Part shown: positions 54,452-61,843 of the stretch, in pieces
Position numbering within the stretch: the stretch's first letter is position 1
How the letters are laid out: each line of letters starts with the position of its first letter
From: Paenibacillus sp. XY044
GTDB taxonomy: Bacteria; Bacillota; Bacilli; Paenibacillales; Paenibacillaceae
Direction of reading: 5' to 3'
Assembly (NCBI RefSeq): GCF_002257645.1
Contig: NZ_NQMO01000004.1
Location: forward strand, 372,001 to 436,000
Length of the DNA: 64,000 nucleotides
Notes under the pieces: model-generated
Told to the model about the DNA's origin: nothing
The model's input: the letters and a program-made list of their open reading frames with translations, nothing else
The model's database searches: none
Position numbers and translations under genes: made by a program

Positions 54452-55381
54452 ATGACGACCCAAGCAGGATCTACGGGACGGTCCAACGTCCTGACGCTGA
54501 AGCAGGCGCTGGAAGCGGCCGAAGCCGGAAAATACGCGATCGGTTCGTTTTCGCCGCGCTATACGTCGATGATCGCTGCCGTTCTGGCGGCAGGGCAGGA
54601 GGCGAATTCTCCGCTGATCGTCCAGATATCGCAGAAGGAGCTGGTCCGGTACGGCATTACGCCGAAGGCATTTGCGGAGGAATTCTACCGCCAGCTGGAG
54701 GAGCAGCAGATCACCGTTCCGGTGGTGCTCCACCTGGACCACACGAAGGATATGGCGGTTACCGCCGAGGCGATCGAAGCCGGCTTCACCTCCGTCATGA
54801 TCGACGCGTCGGAGAAACCGTTCGAAGTCAACGTCCGTGAGTCCAAGGAAGTGGCCGACTATGCCCATGCCAGAGGCGTCTCGGTCGAAGCCGAGCTCGG
54901 CATGATCGGCACGACCGATTTCGTCGAGACGGACACGGACGAAGAGCTGTACACCGATCCCGATGAGGCGGCGGAGTTCGTGCGGCTAACCGGCGTAGAC
55001 GCGCTGGCGGTATCATGCGGCACCGCACACGGCGTTTACGACGTGAAGCAGCCGAAGATCGATTACGCGCGCCTAGCGGCGATCCGGGCGCTGACCCCGG
55101 TGCATCTGGTGCTGCACGGCGGTTCGGGCGTTCCGGCGGACATGATGCAGCAGGCGTTCGCCCTGCCCAGGGGCGGCGTCAGCAAAGTGAATATCGCCAC
55201 CGACCTGGAGCTGTCGCTGCTGGCGGCGCTGGGCCGGGAAGAGCGGATGACGGACGCGGAGTGCCGGGCGCTCGCGCCGGATCAACTGGCTGCCGGCCGC
55301 GAAGCCGTAAAACAGACGGTCATGAACAAGATGAAGGATTTTGTGCTTAGCGCCGGGAAGGCCGGACGCTTTTTCCAATAA
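54452..55381 (+). CDS. Class II (zinc) ketose-bisphosphate aldolase
   Basis: A 309-residue TIM-barrel aldolase of the FbaA/KbaY/GatY type. Zinc ligands and catalytic residues are seen in HLDHT (His94 to His97, with Asp96 as likely proton donor), SVEAELG, GTAHGVY and HGGSG. GAGAGGAG lies ten bases before ATG 54452. Fructose-1,6-bisphosphate or tagatose-1,6-bisphosphate cleavage to triose phosphates is the family reaction; in this operon it likely performs the final carbon-carbon cleavage of a doubly phosphorylated sugar. Confidence 0.9.
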   Translation: MTTQAGSTGRSNVLTLKQALEAAEAGKYAIGSFSPRYTSMIAAVLAAGQEANSPLIVQISQKELVRYGITPKAFAEEFYRQLEEQQITVPVVLHLDHTKDMAVTAEAIEAGFTSVMIDASEKPFEVNVRESKEVADYAHARGVSVEAELGMIGTTDFVETDTDEELYTDPDEAAEFVRLTGVDALAVSCGTAHGVYDVKQPKIDYARLAAIRALTPVHLVLHGGSGVPADMMQQAFALPRGGVSKVNIATDLELSLLAALGREERMTDAECRALAPDQLAAGREAVKQTVMNKMKDFVLSAGKAGRFFQ

Positions 55382-55431
55382 ACCGGACTCATCTTTACAC
55401 CCAAGTAACCATGGATTGGAGCTGAACCACT

Positions 55432-57861
55432 ATGAAGGACAAAAAGCTGTACATGATCGGCAACGCGCATCTCGACCCGGTGTGGCTGTGGCAGTGGCAG
55501 GAGGGCTTTCAGGAAGCGAAGGCGACCTTCCGCTCGGCCCTCGACCGGATGAAGGAATCGGAGGATTTTATTTTTACGTCCAGCTCGGCGGCCATGTACG
55601 AATGGATCGAAAACAACGAGCCCGCGATGTTCGAGGAAATCCGCGCACGTGTAAAGGAAGGGCGATGGAACATCGTCGGCGGCTGGTGGATCCAGCCTGA
55701 CTGCAACATCCCGGGGGGCGAATCCTTCGTCCGCCAGGGTCTGTACGGCCAGCGTTATTTTAAGGAAAAGTTCGGGGTGACCGCCAAGGTCGGTTACAAC
55801 GTCGACAGCTTCGGCCATAATGCCATGCTGCCGCAAATTTTAAAGAAGAGCGGGATGGACTACTACGTGATGATGCGGCCAATGCCGAACGAGAAAGGCC
55901 TGCCGAGCCGTCTCTTCTGGTGGCAGTCCGACGACGGGTCCAAGGTGCTGACGTTCCGCATTATGTTTGAGTACCTGTCCTGGGGCAAAGATCTGGAGAA
56001 CCATGTGCGCCGCTGCCTCGGCGAGTTCAAGGAACCGCTGAACGACTTGATGCTGTTCTACGGCGTGGGCAACCACGGGGGCGGGCCGACCAAGGAAAAT
56101 ATCGAGAGCATTCGGCGCCTGAACCAGGAGCCTGATCTGCCGAAGCTCGAGTTTGCTACGCCTGACCGGTACTTCAAGGATATGGAGGCGTCCGGGCTCG
56201 ATTTTCCCGTTGTGCATGACGACCTGCAGCATCACGCCAGCGGCTGTTATGCCGCGCATTCCGGCATCAAGCAGTGGAACCGCCAGGCGGAGAACCGGCT
56301 GATCGCGGCGGAGAAGTTCTCCGCGCTCGCCTCATGGATCACGGGCCAGCAGTACCCGGAGGAATTTACGCGTGCCTGGAAAAACGTGCTGTTCAACCAG
56401 TTCCATGACATCCTGGCCGGAACGAGCCTGGAGCCTGCGTATGAGGACGCCAGATATTTGTTTGGGGAGGCGATGGCGATTGCCGACCGCTCGCTGAACT
56501 ATGCAGTGCAGTCGCTGTCCTGGAACATCGGCATCGAGCAGGATGAGACGATGCGGCCGATCGTCGTGTTTAACCCGCATGCCTGGTCCAGCAAAGTGAA
56601 CGTCGAGCTGGAGATCGGCGGGATCAAGGACAGCAGCGTTCTGGTCGACGATACCGGCAAGCCGGTGCCGTTCCAAACCGTCAAGTCGCAGGCCGCTGCC
56701 AGAGGACGGTACCGTCTCAGCTTTATGGCCGAACTGCCGCCGCTTGGATACCGGGTCTACAAGCTGTTCCTGGAATCGGCCTCGCTGAAGCCGGTCGGGG
56801 AACCGATCACGGCCAGCGATCTCGTCTTGGAAAACAGCCGCCTGCGGCTGGAGTTTGACAAGGACACGGGCTTTATTAAGAGCCTGCGGGACAAGAAGCT
56901 GGATCATGAGGTGCTGCGTGGCGAAGGCGCGAGACCGGTCGTGATCGACGACACCTCGGACACGTGGAGCCATGACGTGCTTCATTTTAACCGGACGGCA
57001 GGGCAGCTTAAGGCGGTCAGAGTGCAGCGCATCGAGCATGGGCCGGTCAAATCGGTGATCCGTGTAGTAAGCGAATACGGCCGCTCGCGGCTGGTGCAGG
57101 ATTTTGCGATGTATCCGGACCGTGACCAAATCGAAGTTCGCGTGACCGTGGACTGGCGGGAAAAATTCAAAATGCTGAAGCTCGTCTTCCCGGTGAACTG
57201 CGTTTTCAGCAGGCATACGTACGAAATTCCTTACGGAACGATCGAGCGCGAGCATAACGGCGAGGAAGAGCCGGGTCAGAGCTGGGTTGACTATACCGGG
57301 ATCGTTCCGGGATCGAACCGTGTCTACGGGCTGAGCCTGATGAATGACGCCAAATACAGCTACAGCATCCACAACAAGGAGCTGGCTTTAACCGTGCTGA
57401 GGAGTCCGATTTACGCCCATCACGATCCTTACGAGCCGGAGGCGGACGGCGAATATGCCTTTACCGACCAGGGCATCCAGCAGTTCCACTACTCGCTCCT
57501 TCCCCACGAAGAAGGCTGGGAGCAGGCCGGAACCGTGCGCCGCGCAGCGGAGCTGAACTGTAAGCCGGTGGCTATTATTGAGACTTACCATGACGGAAAG
57601 CTGCCGCAGACCGATTCGTACCTGTCGGTAGACCGGGACAACGTTATCGTCAGCGCGGTGAAAAAAGCGGAGGATAACGATGATCTCATCCTGCGCGTGT
57701 ATGAAACGGACAAAAAAGCGACGACGGCGGAAATCCGGCTCCCGAAATGGGAACGCAGCATCCGCGCCGATTTCAATCCGTCGGAAATCAAAACGTTCCG
57801 CGTGCCGGCTGACAAAAACCTTCCAGTGACGGAAACCAGCCTCCTGGAGTGGGACCTGTAA
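55432..57861 (+). CDS. GH38 alpha-mannosidase
   Basis: A cytosolic 809-residue GH38 enzyme, within the usual bacterial length. Zinc-site motif AHLDPVW with His13 and Asp15 at the N-terminus; catalytic nucleophile Asp125 in NVDSFGHN; HASGCYAAHSGIKQWNR marks the helical domain, followed by the large C-terminal beta-sandwich. GGAG lies ten bases before ATG 55432. It should remove alpha-linked mannose from imported oligosaccharides, or mannosyl groups from small glycosides. Together with the surface GH76/GH92 locus in the first 25 kb, it gives the organism both outer and inner mannan-cleaving steps. Confidence 0.93.
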   Translation: MKDKKLYMIGNAHLDPVWLWQWQEGFQEAKATFRSALDRMKESEDFIFTSSSAAMYEWIENNEPAMFEEIRARVKEGRWNIVGGWWIQPDCNIPGGESFVRQGLYGQRYFKEKFGVTAKVGYNVDSFGHNAMLPQILKKSGMDYYVMMRPMPNEKGLPSRLFWWQSDDGSKVLTFRIMFEYLSWGKDLENHVRRCLGEFKEPLNDLMLFYGVGNHGGGPTKENIESIRRLNQEPDLPKLEFATPDRYFKDMEASGLDFPVVHDDLQHHASGCYAAHSGIKQWNRQAENRLIAAEKFSALASWITGQQYPEEFTRAWKNVLFNQFHDILAGTSLEPAYEDARYLFGEAMAIADRSLNYAVQSLSWNIGIEQDETMRPIVVFNPHAWSSKVNVELEIGGIKDSSVLVDDTGKPVPFQTVKSQAAARGRYRLSFMAELPPLGYRVYKLFLESASLKPVGEPITASDLVLENSRLRLEFDKDTGFIKSLRDKKLDHEVLRGEGARPVVIDDTSDTWSHDVLHFNRTAGQLKAVRVQRIEHGPVKSVIRVVSEYGRSRLVQDFAMYPDRDQIEVRVTVDWREKFKMLKLVFPVNCVFSRHTYEIPYGTIEREHNGEEEPGQSWVDYTGIVPGSNRVYGLSLMNDAKYSYSIHNKELALTVLRSPIYAHHDPYEPEADGEYAFTDQGIQQFHYSLLPHEEGWEQAGTVRRAAELNCKPVAIIETYHDGKLPQTDSYLSVDRDNVIVSAVKKAEDNDDLILRVYETDKKATTAEIRLPKWERSIRADFNPSEIKTFRVPADKNLPVTETSLLEWDL

Positions 57862-57862
57862 G

Positions 57863-58528
57863 ATGAGCCGCCGCGAAGAGACGGCCGCCGAGCTGCGGGC
57901 GGCCGGGAAATTCATGATGGACACAGGGCTCGCCTGGGGCAACGCGGGAAACATCAGCGCCAGGCTGGATGATGCCAGCTTTCTGATTTCGGCGACGGGA
58001 ACGTTCCTGGGGGAACTGGGCGACGGGGATTTCGCCGAATGCGTTCTGGACGGCAGAGAGGTGCCGGCGGCTGCCGGTCCCAAGCCGTCCAAGGAAGTGC
58101 CGATGCATCAGGCCGTGTATGACCTGCGGCCTGACGTCGGGGCGGTATTGCATGCGTCGCCTTTCTACAGCACGCTGTTCGCCTGCGCCGATATTCCGCT
58201 TCCTTCCGGCTTGTTCGTGGAGACGATGTATTACCTGGAGCGCGTGGAGCGCGTCCGGTATGCCCATCCCGGCTCGCTGGATCTTGGGAAAGCGGTCAGG
58301 GAGAAGGCGAAGCAGGCCAACGTGCTGCTGCTGGAGCACCACGGGGTGCTGGTATACGACACCAGCATCAAGGAAGCGCGGATGGCGCTGCAGACGCTCG
58401 AAATGGCCTGCCGGATGGTGATTGAATCCGGGAGCGCGGGCATAAGACTTCAAGAACTGCCGGATTCGGTTCGGCAGCACTTTCTGGAGCGGTCCGGCTA
58501 CCGCCCGCGGAGGAGGTGGGACGGATGA
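57863..58528 (+). CDS. Class II aldolase/adducin family protein (OtnC/FucA-like)
   Basis: A 221-residue zinc aldolase with the family layout: GNISARLDD and SATGTFLGEL near the N-terminus, catalytic Glu and zinc His residues in KEVPMHQAVY, LHASPFYS and LEHHGVLVY. It starts one base after the GH38 stop. The four-carbon acid kinase gene overlaps its end by four bases (ATGA), so the pair is translationally coupled. This pairing is known for 3-oxo-tetronate 4-phosphate decarboxylase (OtnC) with its kinase; fuculose-phosphate-type retro-aldol cleavage is the alternative. Confidence 0.88.
   Translation: MSRREETAAELRAAGKFMMDTGLAWGNAGNISARLDDASFLISATGTFLGELGDGDFAECVLDGREVPAAAGPKPSKEVPMHQAVYDLRPDVGAVLHASPFYSTLFACADIPLPSGLFVETMYYLERVERVRYAHPGSLDLGKAVREKAKQANVLLLEHHGVLVYDTSIKEARMALQTLEMACRMVIESGSAGIRLQELPDSVRQHFLERSGYRPRRRWDG
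57997..58008. promoter_or_regulatory. Possible degenerate LacI operator
   Basis: GGGAACGTTCCT, 11 of 12 bases matching the operator, within the class II aldolase gene. It is the only near-perfect copy noticed besides the five exact ones. Confidence 0.35.
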
Positions 58529-60042
58529 TCGGCGTCATTGCCGACGATATTACCGGCGCGAACGACATCGGCATCATGTTCGCCAAGGCGGGCTTGACGA
58601 TACATGTGTATCCGGCGGATGAGCTCCGGCACGGTCTGCCGGAACCTCTGCCGGACGTGCTCGTGGTGGACACGAACTCGCGGCTCGATACCGGGGATCA
58701 GGCTTACGCCAAGGTATATACGGCCACGGTTGCCCTGCGGGCCGCCGGCTGCACGCGGCTGATCAACAAAACGTGCTCGGTCTTCCGCGGCAACATCGGA
58801 GCGGAATTCGACGCCATGCTGGATGCGGTGCCCGCTTCGTTCGTGGTCGTCGTGCTCGGTTTCCCGAAGAACGGCCGCGTTACGCTGGGCGGCATCCATT
58901 ACGTGCACGGCAAGCCGCTCGCCGAGTCCGAATTCCGGCAAGATCCGGTGCATCCGATGCAGGAATCGGAGCTGACGGCGATCCTGCAGGCGCAGACGGA
59001 GCGAAAAGTCGCGATGCTGCCGATCGGCGTGGTGGAGCAAGGCGCCGAAGCTCTCCGCAGGGAAATAAACCGGATGCGGAGCCATAGCGCCTACCTGATC
59101 CTCGATGTCCGCGATCAGCAGTCACTGCGGATTATCGCTGAGGCGGTAAAGGGTGAGCCGCTGCTGTGCGGCAGTTCCGGACTCTATGAGGAGCTTGCGC
59201 CATTGCTGAAGCGTGCAGATGCTGAACGGGAACGATCGGGTGGACCCAGTGCCGGACCTGTTGCGAATGGGGGGCTGAAAACCCTCAAGGCTGACCGGGA
59301 AGAAGAAGCAGCGGGTGCCTTGGTTTCAGCCGGGAGCGGGCCGGTTGTCGGGCAAGGTGACCTGCCCTCCGTTGATGGTAAGGAACACCGCGTTCCTCGC
59401 AAGGATGGCGATGCCTTGCAGGACAGTTCCGGTTCAGCCGGAAACGGGACCGGGAGCAAAGGGGTGCTTCTCGCGGCAGGCAGCTTAATGCCGCAAACTG
59501 CGGCCCAGATCGCTTTCGCCCGGGAAGAAGGCGTCACGATCATTGAGCTCGACTCCTTGCTGCTGCTGGAACCGGCGCACAAAGCGGGACACATCGCCGA
59601 TGTCGTGCGGCGGGCCCGCGCGGAACTGGCCTCCGGACGCGATGTGTTGATCCATGCATCGAACGATGCCGGCAAGCTTGCGGCGACCCGGAGACGGGCA
59701 AGGGAGCTCGGCCTAGAGGGCCCAGTGCTCTCGCGCATCGTCTCGGATGAACTGGCAGGCGCGGTAGCCGAGGTCGCGGAGCGTACCGGGCAGCGCCGGC
59801 TCGTCATCGCCGGCGGCGAGACCTCTGCCGCGGTGTGCGGCCGGCTGGGCATCGCGGGGCTGCGGGTACTGGAGGAGATTGAGCCAGGGCTGCCCTCCTG
59901 CATGTCGCTGGACGGCAGGGAGCGCCTGCTCGTGCTGAAATCGGGCAGCTTCGGCAGCCCGGAGTTTATCGTCAAAGCCATCGAACATTTGAAGGGAATG
60001 AACATCCATGGGGAGAGTGACTGCGATGAGCGCGATCTTTGA
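58525..60042 (+). CDS. Four-carbon acid sugar kinase (DUF1537, OtnK/DtnK-like)
   Basis: A 505-residue kinase. The N-terminal domain opens MIGVIADDITGANDIG and contains INKTCSVFRGNIGAE; the C-terminal nucleotide domain has VLLAAGSLMP and VIAGGETSAAVC. ATG 58525 overlaps the aldolase stop (ATGA) and follows GGAGGAGG. Typical members have about 420-430 residues; here about 75 residues of low-complexity, Gly/Ala/Glu-rich sequence (about 235-310) lie between the domains. Members phosphorylate 3-oxo-tetronates, D-threonate or D-erythronate. The dehydrogenase normally supplying 3-oxo-tetronate is not in the window, so the actual substrate may differ. Confidence 0.88.
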   Translation: MIGVIADDITGANDIGIMFAKAGLTIHVYPADELRHGLPEPLPDVLVVDTNSRLDTGDQAYAKVYTATVALRAAGCTRLINKTCSVFRGNIGAEFDAMLDAVPASFVVVVLGFPKNGRVTLGGIHYVHGKPLAESEFRQDPVHPMQESELTAILQAQTERKVAMLPIGVVEQGAEALRREINRMRSHSAYLILDVRDQQSLRIIAEAVKGEPLLCGSSGLYEELAPLLKRADAERERSGGPSAGPVANGGLKTLKADREEEAAGALVSAGSGPVVGQGDLPSVDGKEHRVPRKDGDALQDSSGSAGNGTGSKGVLLAAGSLMPQTAAQIAFAREEGVTIIELDSLLLLEPAHKAGHIADVVRRARAELASGRDVLIHASNDAGKLAATRRRARELGLEGPVLSRIVSDELAGAVAEVAERTGQRRLVIAGGETSAAVCGRLGIAGLRVLEEIEPGLPSCMSLDGRERLLVLKSGSFGSPEFIVKAIEHLKGMNIHGESDCDERDL

Positions 60043-60655
60043 TCAACTGTTTGCGAAATATCCGGATCTTCAGCCGTGCCGGGACGAAGTTTGGCAGGCG
60101 TTTGAGGCGATGGAGGCTTCTTTTCGCCAGGGAGGCAAAATGCTCCTCGCCGGCAACGGCGGCAGCGCCGCCGACTGCGAGCATGTCGTGGGCGAGCTGA
60201 TGAAGGGCTTTATGCTGAAGCGGACTTTGCCGCCGGCGGAACGCGACAAAATGCTCATTCACGGCGAGGAAGGCGCTTATATCGCCGACCGGCTGCAGGG
60301 TGCGCTGCCGGCCATCTCCCTCGTCAGCCAGAGCGGCCTGTCGACCGCGTTCATTAACGACGTTGCCGCCGATATGGCGGTGGCCCAGCAGGTATACGGC
60401 TATGGCCGGCCGAAGGATACGCTGGTCGTGTTCAGCACATCCGGCAACTCCGCGAATGTGGTTCGAGCCGTTCAGGTGGCCAAATCCCTCGGGATGACCA
60501 CGATCGGGCTCACCGGCCGCACCGGCGGACGCCTGAAGGAGCTGTGCGACATTGCCGTCTGCGTTCCTTACGACGGCACGCCGGACATCCAGGAAAGGCA
60601 TCTGCCGATTTACCATACGCTGTGCATGTTGCTGGAGGAGGCTTTTTTCGCATGA
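60026..60655 (+). CDS. SIS-domain sugar-phosphate isomerase (GmhA-like)
   Basis: A 209-residue SIS protein with AGNGGSAADCEH near residue 45 and FSTSGNSANV later, the paired Ser/Thr-rich phosphate loops of phosphoheptose isomerases. ATG 60026 follows GGGAGAG by eight bases and overlaps the kinase gene by 17 bases. GmhA converts sedoheptulose 7-phosphate to a manno-heptose 7-phosphate; relatives isomerise other sugar phosphates. With a sedoheptulokinase-like kinase in the same operon, a heptose-related step is an attractive inference, but mannose- or hexose-phosphate isomerisation is equally open. Confidence 0.85.
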   Translation: MSAIFDQLFAKYPDLQPCRDEVWQAFEAMEASFRQGGKMLLAGNGGSAADCEHVVGELMKGFMLKRTLPPAERDKMLIHGEEGAYIADRLQGALPAISLVSQSGLSTAFINDVAADMAVAQQVYGYGRPKDTLVVFSTSGNSANVVRAVQVAKSLGMTTIGLTGRTGGRLKELCDIAVCVPYDGTPDIQERHLPIYHTLCMLLEEAFFA

Positions 60656-61650
60656 GCATGCTGCTGGGAGGCCTCGATATCGGCGGAACGAAATGCGCGG
60701 CCGTGCTCGGAAGGGTGGAGGGCGACCGGATCGAAATCGTGGGCAAGCACAGCTTCCCGACGCCGGGCACGCCGGAGGAAGCGCTGGCGTCGCTGTGCGA
60801 TGAGCTGGCCGACCTGGCCGCTTCGGCCGGCGGGGGCGAGCCGCTGGCGGCCGTCGGCGTCAGCTGCGGCGGCCCGCTTGACAGCCGGCGGGGACTGATT
60901 CTCTCCCCGCCGAATTTGCCCGGCTGGGACGGCATTGACGTCCTCACGCCGCTCCGGGATCGCTTTGGCGTTCCCGCCGCGCTCCAGAACGACGCTAACG
61001 CCTGCGCCCTCGCCGAATGGCGGTGGGGGGCCGGGCGCGGGGCGTCCAGTATGATCTTCCTGACCTTCGGGACAGGAATGGGCGCGGGTCTGATCCTGAA
61101 CGGAGCCTTGTATACCGGCGCAAGTGACATGGCCGGTGAGGTCGGCCATATCCGCCTGGCGGAGGAAGGGCCGGTCGGCTACGGCAAGGCCGGCTCCTTT
61201 GAAGGCTTTTGCAGCGGCGGGGGGATCGCCCGCCTGTATTCCGGTTTAAGGGAAGCGGCGGCAGGGACTGCCGCGCATCCATCCGTCGGCGCCGGAGGCC
61301 TGGCCTCGAACCCGGAAGAGAGCGGGGGCGCTCCATGGACGGCAAAGGACGTGTTTGAGGCGGCCGCCGCCGGGGACGCGCTGGCGCGCGAAGCGGTGGG
61401 CATCATCGGCCGCAAGCTCGGCCGGGGCCTGGCCGTTCTCGTCGATACGCTCAATCCGGAGCGGATCGTGATCGGCAGCATCTATGCGCGCCAGGCGCAG
61501 GTGCTCCAGCCGCTCGTGCTGGAGGAACTGCGGCGCGAAGCGCTGCCGGCGGCTCTCTCGGCCTGCCGGATTCTGCCCTCGGAGCTCGGCGAGCATGTCG
61601 GGGATGCGGCCAGCTTGTCCGTTGCGCTTCACGCGCTGGGGGAGCATTAA
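60652..61650 (+). CDS. ROK-family sugar kinase
   Basis: A 332-residue ROK kinase. ATP motif GGLDIGGTKCAAVLG at the N-terminus; NDANACALAEW and FGTGMGAGLI in the middle; and GEVGHIRL with the metal His. The usual zinc motif CxCGxxGC after that His is replaced by GYGKAGSFEGFCSGGG, so it belongs to the zinc-less subgroup. GGAGGAGG precedes ATG 60652, which overlaps the SIS stop by four bases (ATGA). Likely to phosphorylate mannose, fructose or another hexose released by GH38 or the GH36-like protein. Confidence 0.88.
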   Translation: MSMLLGGLDIGGTKCAAVLGRVEGDRIEIVGKHSFPTPGTPEEALASLCDELADLAASAGGGEPLAAVGVSCGGPLDSRRGLILSPPNLPGWDGIDVLTPLRDRFGVPAALQNDANACALAEWRWGAGRGASSMIFLTFGTGMGAGLILNGALYTGASDMAGEVGHIRLAEEGPVGYGKAGSFEGFCSGGGIARLYSGLREAAAGTAAHPSVGAGGLASNPEESGGAPWTAKDVFEAAAAGDALAREAVGIIGRKLGRGLAVLVDTLNPERIVIGSIYARQAQVLQPLVLEELRREALPAALSACRILPSELGEHVGDAASLSVALHALGEH

Positions 61651-61843
61651 CGTTGGAATGACCGATCCGGGAATTTGCAGGAAGACTCGGTAAACTTTTT
61701 AAGATGATAGAGGTTAACTTCATTGATTTGATACAGGATTCGCGGCCTGAAGGCATAGAAGTGCAAAGCCCTCAGGCCTTTGTCGCATGGATGGTTGGAA
61801 GTTGGCATGTTCGTCATTTTGGGAGCAGCAGGGGGAATCATTG

